Assembly: GCA_030374805.1 (NCBI GenBank)
Contig: JARGSG010000024.1
Location: forward strand, 775,251 to 839,250
DNA: 64,000 nt
Reading direction: 5' to 3'
Source of the DNA: Gracilaria gracilis
Taxonomy: Eukaryota > Rhodophyta > Florideophyceae > Gracilariales > Gracilariaceae
The translations under genes and the position numbers were made by a program. This document shows positions 22,960-35,000 of the stretch, in pieces. Every line of letters starts with the position of its first letter. Position 1 is the first letter of the stretch. Under the pieces are notes generated by a model that was given only the letters and a program-made list of their open reading frames with translations, ran no database searches and was not told the DNA's origin.

Positions 22960-23690
22960 GGTGCCACGTATGCCATTAACACAGGTTTCCCAGAAACAGC
23001 GCGTTGGGAGCGTGGACCGATGTGCAGTGGCGCTTCATCAGTGCACTGATGACGCCCCACGACACCCGGGTCCGCTGTCATCGGCGCGCTGGTGATGCCA
23101 CGTATGCCACTACCACAAGTTTGCCATACACGGGGAGTTGGGACAGCGGACCGGTGTGCAGTGGCGCTTCATCAGTGCACTGATGAAGCGCCACGACACC
23201 CGGGTCCGCTGTCATAGGCGCGCTGGGGGTGCCACTTATGCCACTACCACAGGTTTGCCATACACGGGGCGTTGGGACAGCGAACCGATGGGCAGTGGCG
23301 CTTCATCAGTGCACCAGAAACAGCGCGTTGAGACAGCGGACCGATGTGCAATGGCGCTTCATCAGTACACTGATGAAGCGCCATGACACCCGGGTTCGCT
23401 GTCATCGGCGCACTGGTGGTGTCACGTATGCCACTACCACAGGTTTGTCATACACGGGGCGTTCGGACAGCGGACCGATGTGCAGTGGCGCTTCATCAGT
23501 GCACTGATGAAGCGCCACGACACCCGGGTCCACTGTCATCGGTGCGCTGGTGGTGCCACGTATGCCACTAACACAGGCTTGCCACACACGGGGCGTTGGG
23601 ACAGCGAACCGATGTGCAGTGGCGCTTCATCAGTTCACTGATGAAGCGCCACGACACCCGGGTCCGCTGTCCCAGGCTGTCGTTTAAATT
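22960..23690. repeat. 134-bp palindromic satellite, right array
   Basis: Five to six units. GGACAG starts at 23141 and 23275 and again at 23465 and 23599 (both steps exactly 134); a shortened unit lies at 23275-23334. The unit at 23141-23213 shows the structure best: GGACAGCGGACC, then GTGGCGCTTCATCAGTG followed by its exact reverse complement (34-bp perfect palindrome, 23161-23194), then GGTCCGCTGTC. Short frames read across it are artefacts of the repeat. Confidence 0.85.
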
Positions 23691-24865
23691 AATTGGAATT
23701 ATAAAATCTCTTTGGGACAGCCGTCCGGGGTGGCGTAGCGCTCCATCGGCGCAGCGATGAAGCGCAATGAGACCCCAGTCTACTGTCCTACTTGTCGTTA
23801 TTAGTAACATCCCGTATATCTCCACATTTATTTAGTTCTGTGTCTCTCGCGTCTTCAAGCTTTCCTTAACATCTCTTTGACGCATCACCTGCCGTAGATG
23901 AAGTACCACCTTCTCTTGATCCCCTCTCCGCGCGCTATGAAAGATAAAGCTTGAGTTCTTGTAGGTCTGCCTTGTCGGCGTGTCGACCAGGAAACCCGTT
24001 GTGCGACCCGCTACTGTGCATTCACGCGATAGACGGTAAACCGAGGCGCATTGTGGTTCATGGATGCAACGATGAAGCGCCATTGTACTCCTGGCCATTG
24101 CCCAGTCGTTGTTTTTCCCGAATAATGTAATACGAACCTTTCCCTAAGGGAATGGAACTTTTACTCTTCCACCAAGATATTGGTCTTTTCAAAATCCAAG
24201 TAACAATATAAATATATATAGCAATAGAGTTGTTTCAATTCTACACTAACGTCACAGAGGCGACTGTCTGGCGCGGACACCGTCCGCTCGATACATATCG
24301 CTGCATAGCCGTAGGCGAAACACCCGCATCTCTACAGACTACTGTCACGCACGAATGCTCGTGCGCAAACATCATATAAGTCATTCCTTTACAGAATAGG
24401 CTCACATGAAGTTAAATCCTTCTTTATGGGGACTTTGAGCCTGGTAGGACACTTATGGGGCTGCATTTATTAGTGACGTTAGTATAGTGAGCATTGTTGC
24501 GAATGCTCTGGAAACACCCCAAATTAGTGTGTTAGGATGGTTTTCAATCCCTCCAAACGCATCCAGGACCGTTGGTCTAGATCACCCGCCGGACAGCGGA
24601 CCCGGGTGTTGTGGGGCTTCATCGGTGCACCGATGAAGCGCTACTGCACATCGGTCCGCTGTCCAAAAAACTAAATTCTTTTTTTTGCCTGCCGCCCGGG
24701 TCGGTCCCAAATATCTGTATCCGGGGCACACGTGCTACTACTAATGGATATCGCGTTTGCAGAAACATCGCAGCCATGTACAACTAACTCCCGTTCGGGT
24801 CTGTTTCACAGCCACCTGTACTACATTCTTTAGTAGCTTACGCAGGTCTGTTGTCCTCACTACGG
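23578..24865. repeat. 1.29-kb duplicated segment, copy 2
   Basis: Partner of 7720-9005 with about ten differences, including a 2-base TA expansion in a TATA run near 24215. It includes the solitary inverted palindromic unit at 24591-24664. No gene is supported inside. Confidence 0.85.
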
Positions 24866-24967
24866 GCGGGACGTCAAGAGTGCTTGCGTGGCGTATAGTA
24901 CAGTGACGGTTTTGGTGCGAAACCGGTCGGAACAGAAAGGGGTAAGTTATGGTTTCAGATATAGGCC

Positions 24968-26073
24968 GTGCGCATAGGCAGTGGCACGGAAAAAGAGGAC
25001 GGCGTTGATTGCACCATATGGCACCGAATTCTTGCTTTCGGTGACGCTTTTGGCTTTTCTAGAATTTCGAACGGATACGTGAAGGACGAGGAGCTTCTTG
25101 CGTTCCTGGAAGGGAAGGAGATCGGAGGAACGGCGTCTCCGAAGCGGGAAGTGGCCGAAGTGGCGCGGGTGGATGGAGGGTCACGAGAGGAGGAGGTTGT
25201 GTCTGTGGGGAAGGCAGGGGCTGCGGATGTGGGCTCGAAGGTGGTGGAGAGGAAGGGGGAGAAGGATGGGATATGGAGGAAAGGGGTGGTGCACCTGAGC
25301 CAGTTGGGGATTGGGGAGCACATAGAGGGTGGCGGTGGAGCGGGAGGTAGGAAAGAGCAATTTACGGGGGAAATGAAAAAGTGGGTGAGGTTGTTGGGAG
25401 TTGTGATGAAGGAGCGAATGGATGATTGTATTGCGGAGAGTGTGGCGAAGATGGGAGGGGTGGTGTTGAGTGAAGAGGAGAATGGGTTGTCATTGAAAGC
25501 AATATCTAATTTGCGGAGTGGTTTGAAGGTGCTGGGAATGAAGATGGGTCGTCATGCCGATGGGATGATGGAATGCGTAGGGAAGGAGATACGAGAGCTG
25601 AGGGAGGAAAATGTGATGCTGAAGGAAAGGTTGGAGATGCTGGAGATGCAGATTGGAGAGGCGGAAAAGGCGCGGTTGTTGTTGGTGGAGGTGAAAGGGA
25701 TACTGACGGGGACAGGAGGAGAGGTGGGAAGAAGTTGTGCCAAGGGTGGAATGAAGGTTGAGAAGGGATCGCCTGTGACGCCAAAGACTAAGGAGTGGGT
25801 AGTCGCTTGAAGAAGAGACGCAAGGAGGGAGGGAAGCTGGCAGGAGAGGAGGTGCGGCCAGTGCTGCGGGTTGCGACGTTAACTGGGTTTCGAAGCGCGG
25901 CGCATGCGGTGCAGACGGCGGAACGAATACTGGAAGAGCAGAGGGAGCGGAGGATGGGAGGTATGGGGAGCCGTTCTGGGGCGAGGAGGGTGTACGAGAA
26001 TGGGGAGAGCTGCCCGCGGAACGTCTACGAGATGACGTTTGAGGAGACGGAAACGCAGGATCCGAACGCGTGA
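24968..26073 (+). pseudogene. Second coiled-coil gene family (type 2), copy 2, decayed
   Basis: Homologue of 11228-12105 and longer. The conserved N-terminal SNGYVKDEELLAFL is present, but the codon matching copy 1's ATG is ATT (about 25066), and the frame extends upstream without it. A coiled coil follows (KEIRELREENVMLKERLEML, about 25585-25690), then a stop at 25808 and a phase change into 25795-26073, which carries GFRSAAHAVQTAERIL, RRVYENGES and TFEETETQDPNA. Both copies end with this module about 270-385 bases before a transposon terminus. Function unknown; possibly an accessory or cargo gene of that transposon family. Confidence 0.55.
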
Positions 26074-26440
26074 GGTGCGGAAATCGACTAAAGTGTGGTA
26101 GAGGGGGTGGCGGTGTTGAGTGAAGGTGGAGATGGGAAGGAATGGGCGGATGTCTTAGGGTGGCTGGTTTGGCAATTGCTTCGCATTTTCGGGCGAAATG
26201 GAAATTGGAACTAGCACGGATGGAAAATTTAGAGAGGGTCGTGGAAAAGAGTGTAGTTGGGGTGGGTTGCGAGGCGAACCTCTCGAAATACTAGAAGACC
26301 CTGGCATTAAACTGCGGGAGATGGAATACAATATTCCAAAATTTGTTAATTTTTTGAGTGCCAGCCTCTGCCACCCCCGCGCGTCCCCAGATACCGCCTA
26401 AAACTAGCAACTCTTCCACACATAGCACCCAGTATTCTAC
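26074..26440. other. Right subterminal region of the nested insertion
   Basis: No gene. Contains CTAGCA/ACTAG motifs (about 26212, 26290, 26403) leading to the terminus at 26457. Confidence 0.5.
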
Positions 26441-26457
26441 TTTGCAGGACACAGACG
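26441..26457 (-). repeat. Right terminal inverted repeat of the nested insertion
   Basis: TTTGCAGGACACAGACG, reverse complement CGTCTGTGTCCTGCAAA, partner of 14633-14649. It is followed by TA and then transposase coding sequence. Confidence 0.7.
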
Positions 26458-28479
26458 TACGGCTGTGCGCTTGAAGGAGCGGATTTGGAATTGGAGGTCG
26501 ATGAGGCGAAAGTTGGTCCATTCTGCGGAGTTGTTGTATCTCATGGAGAAGAGAAGAAGATCGGAGTACTTGGTGAAAACGATAGTGATGGGAGCTTCAT
26601 TGACCTCGTCACAGCAGCGGTCAAAGAAGACATGGAGGGGAAGATCATGTCGAGTGAGCGGTAGTGTTTTGCTTCGGGCATACCACGTAGGCCGTCGGAG
26701 GTGAAGATACCGTTAAGGTTCTGACCGTTGTCGGAGACGGAAAAGTCGATGTAGAGTCCTGTGGCTGGGGAGTGCTTTCCGATGGCGGCGAGGATGGTGT
26801 TCGCGTGTCTGAGGACGGAGGGGCGGACGGAGTTGAAGGAACGACGGGACTTGGAGGAACGGGGGTAGTGAAAAGTGATTCTGACTAGAGTCTCCCGATG
26901 GCTGCGAAGATACCGAGGTGGAGGTTATGGAGTGGTTTGGAGGGGAAGATGTTGTAAGGAAAGAGGAAAGGGGTGATGTTGAGGAGAGGGTACGACGGAG
27001 ATGAAGTGTAGTGCTTCAACGGCCTTTTTCTTGGTGTTTCGGGCGATTCTGGGCTTTCTGGCGGGGAGGGCCTTTTCAGCATCGTGGAGGAGGGTAGAGT
27101 GTGATTTGCGGGCATCGAGAGTCTGGGTTTGGGATCGAAGAGGGGGGGATGGAATGCGTAGGTGGAGGTCTGAGCGTGGGACGGTACATCGGTGGCATGG
27201 ATGCTTGGGAAGGGTGCCGTGGGAGATGGCGAGAATGTCCTTTGCTTCTGGGATGTCTGCGCAGTAGCTGGCGATGATTGGGTGACAATGGCGGAGCACG
27301 CCATTAGCGTCACGGAAGGGGAAGCCGGTGAGGCCGGAGGAGAGAAGAGGGTCGAGGAGGTTGGAGATTGCACGCTGGATGAGTTGCAATTTGGTAGAGC
27401 GGGAGATACTGGACGAGGTTTGGGGTATGGTATGATGTCTTGAGACGGGGTAGCGAGATTGAAAGATGTTGGAAGGTATCCGAGAAGTGTGAGGTTGTCG
27501 GTGATACATTTCTGATGGAACGAGTCGGAGAAGACGAGGAGGGTGATTTTAAGGGGGTAGGAGATGATGGAAGAGGATTCGGGGGAGGTGGAAGACTTGT
27601 CGAAGTATACTTGGACGAAGCCGATGAAGGAGTCGATACCGGTGTTCTCAGGAGTGTGCAAGATGCATTATTTATCGGAGCCTGCATGATTGCGTGCTTG
27701 AGGGCTCGGACAGCTTCTTTCCCGAGGGAAGAAGCCATGGGGTAGGCGAAAGCGGGAGAGCCGGAGGAGGGTGTGTGAGGGACGTGGTGGAAGAAAATGT
27801 TGTCGGAGTGTGTGAGTGCGAGTTGTCATTTAAGGACTTTGATATCATCCATTCGGGAGATGGTGGCTGTGAAGAGGTGCTGTGGGTCGTATAGGGTGGT
27901 GGGAGTGAAACCAATGTTGCTGACTCGGTGTTGGAAGAGGTCTGTTTGAAGTTTGAGACACTGAGAGGCGGAGGAGACCGGGTTCTGGAAGGCTGACTTG
28001 GAGAAAGAGGGGTCGTAGAGGAGAGATATGAGTTCTTCTGCTTTGCGGTGGCCGTGGGTAGAAGCGATGGAAGATATGTAGAGGAGCATTCGTTCGAGGT
28101 GGGGGTTGTTGAGGGGAGGGAAAGAGGGGGGCGGTGGAGAAGGTGGGGATGGGGAGAGGGAGCAGACGAGGGTGCCTACGATATGGTAAGCGTCTTGGGT
28201 GTGTACCGAGAAGAAAAGCTGTTGCTGGTGGTAGGACCCGTCGTTTGCGATGGGGAAGTTATCAGAAGGGCGATTGGAGAGAGGAGGTAGGGTTAGTGGT
28301 GGGAGTTTGGTGGTGGACTTGTGACGCTTTGTGCGTGTGGGGAAGTGAGCGACGTTGCCGCAGAGGGAGAGGAAACGCTTGTTGGCGGTGAGACGGTTGG
28401 AGCATCTTCTTCGGTGCCTTTGAATGGCGAAGATGGTGCGAGCGCAGAAGAAGCAGCCTTCAGAGCAGCAATTAGGCAT
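26458..28479 (-). pseudogene. Plavaka/KDZ-type transposase, copy D, N-terminal part
   Basis: Starts at MPNCCSEGCFFCARTIFAIQ (28479; C2HC finger, H-x3-C), then RKAEELISLLYDPSFSKSAF. In-frame TGA at 27826, a phase change at about 27675 (the same region where copy C is shifted), then IDSFIGFVQVYFDKSS, HPIIASYCADIPEAKDILAI with CHRC in another phase, and HNLHLGIF at about 26900. Coding similarity continues in mixed phases to 26460 and stops there, at the point where copy B begins. It lacks the LxFHLLDhxVEDIR region, which is in copy B. Same strand and order as copy B, so the two are probably one gene. Confidence 0.7.
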
Positions 28480-29023
28480 GGCGGGGAGCGGTATGGGAGT
28501 GTTGGGGGAGAGTCGAGTTACGTAGTGGTGGGGATCGTAATATGGCGAACGGAGGGTGGGACGAAGTGATAGGGGAGATGGAACGCGATGCAAAGACGTC
28601 TCAATGGTGAGAGAATAAACGGCCGTTATCTGATCTGAGATTTGTTGAATAGACGTGCTGCATCTCTATAGAGAGTTCCTTTTCGAAGTGTTTGTATTCT
28701 TCTAATCGTATTTCATGAGCAGCTATCTATGTATATGTATCCCTATTTGGCGCCGTAAAGTTCTAAGTATGTGCCACTTACACACTTACATTGGGTTCGA
28801 AAACTATTATGAACGGAAGTAACATGCTAGTTTATTTTCCATCCAAACTAGCAATGATGGAAATGATCGTGAATGATTCTTTCCACACAAACTAGCACAA
28901 GTAGAAATGTGGAAATATTTCTTGAAATTAAGCACAACCAAATTTTGATAAATTCATCGGGTTTTCTATCATTTTAATTCGGTCATTTTTGAGACCAAAA
29001 CTAGAATTCCGATAAAACCGACG
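28480..29023. repeat. Right terminal region of copy D with TIR
   Basis: Untranslated region with ACTAGC motifs (about 28852, 28889), ending in CTAGAATTCCGATAAAACCGACG at 29023. The last 100 bases match the right end of copy A. Gypsy gag sequence begins immediately after, so the element sits inside a gypsy copy. Confidence 0.65.
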
Positions 29024-31060
29024 ATCCCAAGAAGCTGCTTCGGCAACCTCGGGCCGGAGCCTCAAAGGATACGGGCACTCAGCCTCCATTGGCTGCGGAA
29101 CATATGAAGGATTTTCTGACAACGGTTGAGGACCTTTGGCACCAATTGGAAGATCGAGCGAAAGCTCTTTTTACCTCTACGGTTAATGAAGCTATGAACT
29201 CTATGGACATGGACGCCGTAACCCGTTTCGTGGTTGATTGAGCCGGGCACGAGTTCTCTCAGCTCATACCTAAATTGGTCGAAACAACCTCTTATCGGGT
29301 GCCCGGGAGCATATCTACCGAGTGGTTCAAGACCTTTGGGTTTCTGAAGGAATGACGGAAGCCAAAACCTCTGGGGGAATATGGTTACTAGCATACCACA
29401 ACTGATTCCCGCAGGTTCTTCGGCACCAATCAAGCCAATTCCGACCGATAGTGCGTACCTACAAGGTTTAAGGCAAGGTCAAGAGGGCCTTATGGAGATG
29501 GGCCCTCGAGACATGCACTTGCCACCCGTTGAAGGTAACGTTCGAAAGGACACCAAGACTGGTGTACCTGAGGACGATTCGTCTGACCCAGAAGAGGGGC
29601 GTCGAAGAAGAAACCGCAAGGGTAACGAAAGGAGGAAAAAGAAGGGAAAGAGTCGCGGCTACGACTCTGAACCCGATTCCTCGAGCTCCGACACCGATAC
29701 TGGTTCATCTTCGGATAGTTACCGCAAAGGTAGATACAAGAAGAAACCGAACATGTTGGCGAAGAAGTGGTCAAAGAGAAACCGTAAAGGTAAGAAGAAA
29801 CGGTGCGAGTCGTCTGACTTCGATGTAGACACCGATACAACCCTAGAGATGCGTCAGCCACTGAACGATCTGTTCACCAAAGTGCTTGATTATAAGTCAT
29901 ATCGGTTGAGAAACCGATCTTCTGCTTACATCCAAGAGGTTGCGCAGAAGATCACCAAGCACCATTACAAGCTCAGCTTCCAGATGGGTGATACTACCTT
30001 CACAGGTGATGATCCCATTGCAGTAATTGCGTTTCTGCATAAAGTTCAAGATTGCATGTGACCACAATGGTTTTTCCGAAGGTGCTGCCATGTGGTTATT
30101 CCAGCTTTACCTTAAAGGTCAAGCTTACCACTTGCTGCAAGGCAGGCTTCATGGAAATACCCTGCCGGTTGACGGAGAGGGAACAGAGATGTTAGAAACG
30201 TACCCAGAAGTGGTTAATTTCATGCTGGAAACTTACGCTACGATGAGGTTATCCAAGAAGGTCACGCTGAGGTGCAGGCATATCTCCAGCGCCCTAGTCA
30301 AACAGAAATGAAATTCTTGTTGGGCTTAGAATCTGGCCACCCGATGCGGTAATGTATTTACCACTAGTAGGTTGAAGTCGTTATTTGCCGACAATGTCGA
30401 CAAAGCGATCCGTTCCCAGGTACGCCAATACCTGGCTAACAACCGTAAGGTGAAATATAATGGGCTTGAACGTTATGCCTAGGGGCTCTTCGACACTCCT
30501 CTGTATGGAAAGAAACCGTCGGCGCCCCATACCTCAGAGGACAAACCGAAACGGTCAGTATTGCAGCTATAAGAAAGCATTATCTCAGAGGGTGACTCGC
30601 TCATTAGCGTATCAAAAGGGACGGCGGTTCATCTCGCGACTGCGCCGCAGGCTCAGTCACAAGCCCACTCTATTGGTAGGTGGTGGTCGACAGTACTGCC
30701 AGCTTCGGCAAGGTCGCCAACAAGTGCGGCGAGCACTCAAGAAACCTCAACGGGTGGTTCGCAAGCATCCTCATATGCTACCGCACCGACCAATCCGCTT
30801 ACCAGACCTACCTCTAAGGCAACGCGTGATCCCCAGAAAGTTGGTTTAGTTTGCTGGCTCTGTTTATCGCCAGACCATCTGGCGAACCGCTTTGACCAAA
30901 TACCCCGGGGGCTTCGAGAACATCTAATCAGTGCCAGGCAGCGGAACCACCGTAACCTATATGGATCTGTAAATAGGGTACAAGCTCAACCATCACCATC
31001 TCAAGTTCACCTCGTCGAGAACATACAAATATTGGGGAAGAAAGGTTCCGCTCAGGGCCA
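29024..31060 (+). pseudogene. gag: gypsy gag, copy 1, decayed
   Basis: Matches copy 2 gag from the EELLRQPRAGTS region on. The first stop is TGA at about 29239, where copy 2 has CGA. The longest open part is 29381-30061 (Ser/Asp-rich linker and the region around FQMGDTTFTGDDPIAVI). The zinc knuckle region at about 30853-30894 keeps CWLCLSPDHLANR, but its last Cys is changed (TGT to TTT), so the CCHC motif is lost. Confidence 0.85.
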
Positions 31061-31074
31061 CTTTTAACCGTGAA

Positions 31075-32052
31075 TTGGCAGGCCCGTCGATACCGGAACG
31101 GGAAACATTAAAGGTAGAAAAAGAAGAACCAGATGTACCCAATGTGGTGTGTCTGCTGAAGTACAATAACTATAAAGTTAATGCTTCGGTAAGCTTTCTC
31201 AATTACTTACAGGTTCCCGAGGCGTGTGTACTTGGCATCGGCGCCGGTTCGAATGTTCTAAACGCTCTCGTCATAACCGATGCGGTCTTGCGGAACATTT
31301 GGCCCGCCCCGAATATCAACCTATTGGTGGAAGCTAACGAGCTCCCATTGCACCTGAGAGGAATGTTTACCACTGTGGTACAACTTGGAACCTTGAAGGT
31401 CAAGCTCAATTTCTTTGTGGTGGACCGTCTGGCGACAGACTGTATCCTCGGGACCAACTTTATTGACAAACATATCAAGGCAATTTTTCCAGGTTCCCGA
31501 ACCGTCGCTCCACGTCAAGGTGGTCGTATCGCTGTACTAGGTAATACGCAGACCAAAAATGGTTGGCAGAAGCCGAGGTCCACTGTACCCACCAAAACGG
31601 TCTCAAACAAGATGCGGCTCACCAAATTGGTTTCAATCCAGGCTATGACCCAGATGGTAGTGCATGTCTCATGCGCGATACCAGGATTGTAAATGCTACA
31701 GAACCATCCTAGGTTAGCAGAGATATATCTCGCCTTGATGGCAAACGGGTTCATTGACAACCTCCCTAACCAAACCTTCAAGGTGTACTTGAGTAACTTT
31801 AGCAATCATATTGTTAAGTTACCCAAGAATACCACAATTGGGAATGCATCAAGAGCACCCCAAGGGGTTTTCACGGTCTCACTTAGTATGCTGGGCGAAG
31901 TCGCCACCTTTAAGGAAGGGGGAGGAGTAGATGCACTATATCCCGCATATGAGCCCCCGTTATCGACAGCCACCACAATGGAAATGGAACCAATGAGGGA
32001 TTGGATAGAGGAAGTCCAGATCCGTGCGGAGAATCAGGCTCTCCGAAACTAG
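31075..32052 (+). pseudogene. gypsy protease region, copy 1, decayed
   Basis: Aspartic protease homologous to 55078-55986. The active site is changed: copy 2 has LDTGAG, here LGIGAG, so the catalytic Asp is lost. ILGTNFIDKH is kept. A TAA at 31690 splits it. Unlike copy 2, the end of the protease frame runs directly into the pol sequence (KEGGGVDALYPAYEPPLST, then WIEEVQIRAENQALRN) in one phase, up to TAG at 32050. Confidence 0.85.
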
Positions 32053-35000
32053 ATCCTCAGTCTCTTAGAAGAATTTGAACCCACGTGGTCGGGTGTTTTA
32101 TGCCAAATAGAAGCTACAGAGCACCGTATTGATATGGTGCCTGGCTGGAAACCCATTTACCAGCAGCCTTACCGTGCAGGTCCAAAAGCCCGAGAGGTTG
32201 AGCTCAATGAGGTCGAGAGAATGCTCCGTGAAGGTGTCATAGAACCAGCAAATGCGGACTGGGCCAGCCCTGTGGTTCTCGTCACAAAGAAGAATGATAC
32301 CCGTATGCGGTTCTGTGTGGACTACAGAAGACTGAATAGTATGACCATTAGGGATTCGTACCCAATACCTAGAATGGACGAGTGTATAGATTCGTTGGGA
32401 AACGCCAAGATCTTTACTACGCTCGATGCCAATTGTGGTTATTGGCAGGTACCTATCAGGGAAGAAGACAAGGACAAAACTACGTTTACTTGCCACGCTG
32501 GGTTATTCCGCTTTACGCGTATGCCCTTTGGGTTGCGAAATGCCCCGGCTACCTTTCAGAGGGCGTTAGATATAATCCTTTCGAAGGTGAAGTGGAGAAC
32601 CGCTCTGGTATACATCGACGATGTAATCATATATTCCAGAACGGTAGAGGAACATTTCCACCATGTTAGGGACGTTTTGAACCTTTTGAGGGAATCTGGA
32701 GTAACGTTGAAGCTCCGCAAGTGCGAATTCTTCACCAAAGAGGTAGAATACCTTCGTCATATCATCAGCTCTGGGAGGTTAGAAGTGACGCCGCGGAATA
32801 TCCGGGCCGTGCAGAAGGCGAAGCCACCCACGTCCCAGACGGAAATCCGGTCCTTTATAGGTTTATGCAATGTATACGCCGGTTTATCAAAAGATTTGCC
32901 AAGGTAGCGGCTCCCCTCAACAGGAAGCTGCTAAAAGGCCAGCCTAAAAGGTTTCAATGCCTTACCGATGAGGAGATGGATGCGTTCGAGGCGCTGAAAC
33001 ATGCGCTCTGGACACCTCCCATCTTTGCACTACCCAAATCGGTTTCGCGATACACACTGGATACCGACGCGTCGGACGCCCAAATTGGTTGTTGTCTTAT
33101 GCAGAAGCAAGAAAACGGCGACAAACTACCTATAGGGTACTGGAGCCGTGATCTGCACCCTGCAGGAAAGAATTACACAACAACCGAAAAGGAGTGTCTA
33201 GCTGTGGTTTGGAGCATGGTGATGCTCCGTCCCTACCTATATGGTGAAAAATTTACGTTCGAACCGACCATCAAGCCCTGCGATGGATACTAGCACTCGC
33301 AGACGCATCAGGCACACTTGCCCGATGGCGGTTATGACTTTCAGAGTTCGAGTACGACGTACCGCCTAGGTGTCAGGCACAATATCGCAGATGAGATGTC
33401 TCGCATTACCGTAAATGGTTTGGACACAGAGCCAGTACTGAATGATATCCCTTGATTTACCATCTCTATAAACCCTGGTGGTAAGGTTGATAACTTAAAT
33501 ACTTGTTCTTGAGGAACAGACGTCATGCCGATTACCCGTGAGGAATTATTGAGATAGCAAGCAAACGATGTCAATTGCCGCTCTCTCATGGACAAAATAG
33601 GTATGAAAGACTCAAAATTTGACGTCACCCGGAATGGTTTCCTTGTTAGGCGAGCTCCCATCAATGGTTCCCTTCAAAAAGGGGTGCCCAAAGTGCTGCG
33701 CCCTCGGGTGCCGTATCTTGCACACTACTCAAGGCTATCAGGACACCCTGGAGGTACGATAATGTACTACAACTTAAGGCAAGGGTATTATGGGCCCCAT
33801 ATGGCTCATGATATGTATTTCTTTGGAGGTCAGTGCGAGTCATGCGTACGAATCCGTGGAGGTCTCCGGAAGCACAGGAAATACTTGAAAGTATTCCCTG
33901 CTGCGGGTCCGCTCGAGTTCTTCGCAATAGACCTTCTAGGTCCACTGCCGAAAACCACAAATGGATATCAGTACATCATCGTAGTCACCGACAGTTTCCC
34001 GAAGCTCACGCGTGCAATACCCTTCAAGGACACGAAATCTACGACCCCCGCGGTAGCGTTCTTGACAATTGGATCTACCCGTATGGTGCTCCACTTTATC
34101 TACTTACGGTCAATGGTTCGAACTTAGCTTCGAAGTTCTTTGAAGCTGTTTGTAACCTCTTGAGTATTAAGCACTACTTCACTACTGCCTATCATCTGCA
34201 AACGAATGGGAAGTGGAGCGCTTTAACCGAAAAATGGTATCTAGGTTACGCCACTATACAGAGGAACACCAAACTGGTTGGGACGAACTCGTTCAGCCCT
34301 TGACTTATTCATCGAGCGACACAAACTACGCCGTTCGATCTGATACTGTCAAGACACCTACCAGGTATTGTTGTTGAATGAGACTCATTAGGACAAGGAG
34401 CCGCCGTTTCGATCACACCGTCACAGGTCAAACTGAATACCCTTTTGAAGTTGAGGTGTGCTCTCAAGCTGAGAGCAAGCTTACAGCCTCCCAGAAGCGG
34501 TACAAAGAGAAATACGACCAAAAAGTAACCCAAGTGCTAACGGCTACGCCGGGAGAATATGTCTTTATTGAACAGCCTTCGAAAAGAGCTAAAAAATGAC
34601 TAGGTGATGAAGCCGATGATGAAGCTATTGATAGAGATATCAATTACAAACTTCTTCCGAAATCATCGGAAACTTTCAAGGTAGTTCGATGGACCGACTA
34701 CACGGTGACGGTGAACCAGGATGGTGTAGATAATACGATCTCTATTGACTGAATCACGGTCGCACCTCAAACGATTCAAAACAGAAAGGAACGCGGAGAA
34801 TCCGCGCGTGGCCCACATGCGGTTGCCCTGAAAACTCAGCCCAGGGAAGAAGACATCTCCATTGAGCTTAATGATGGCGCACAGGGTGACCACCTGGACT
34901 ACGTACCACCCGCGGGGATTACAATTGCTCCTTCAGAGGAAACACATTTCCCTAGTGGTACTGATGCTCATCTAAACCAAAATGGTGATAGGATAGCGTC

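Larger units (their letters stand above)
14633..26457. mobile_element. 11.8-kb nested insertion with TIRs and TA duplication
   Basis: Left terminus CGTCTGTGTTCTGCAAA (14633-14649) and right terminus TTTGCAGGACACAGACG (26441-26457) are inverted repeats with one mismatch. TA flanks both sides (14631-14632 and 26458-26459). Removing the segment joins the transposase sequence on both sides at one codon, matching the uninterrupted copy A near 4840. The insert holds hairpins, an exon-like tandem repeat, copy C of the Plavaka transposon, the palindromic satellite, the duplicated 1.29-kb segment and a type 2 coiled-coil gene, so it has itself received insertions. Its termini belong to the same family as those at 7451, 12374 and 29023. 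Confidence 0.65.

Noticed and set aside
22960-23690. CRISPR-like array
   Set aside because: Units are whole 134-bp repeats without unique spacers, no cas genes, eukaryotic context.
32098-32496. Minus-strand 132-codon frame found in both gypsy copies (also 56121-56552)
   Set aside because: Its conservation is a by-product of the near-identical RT tract; it lies opposite the catalytic RT region.
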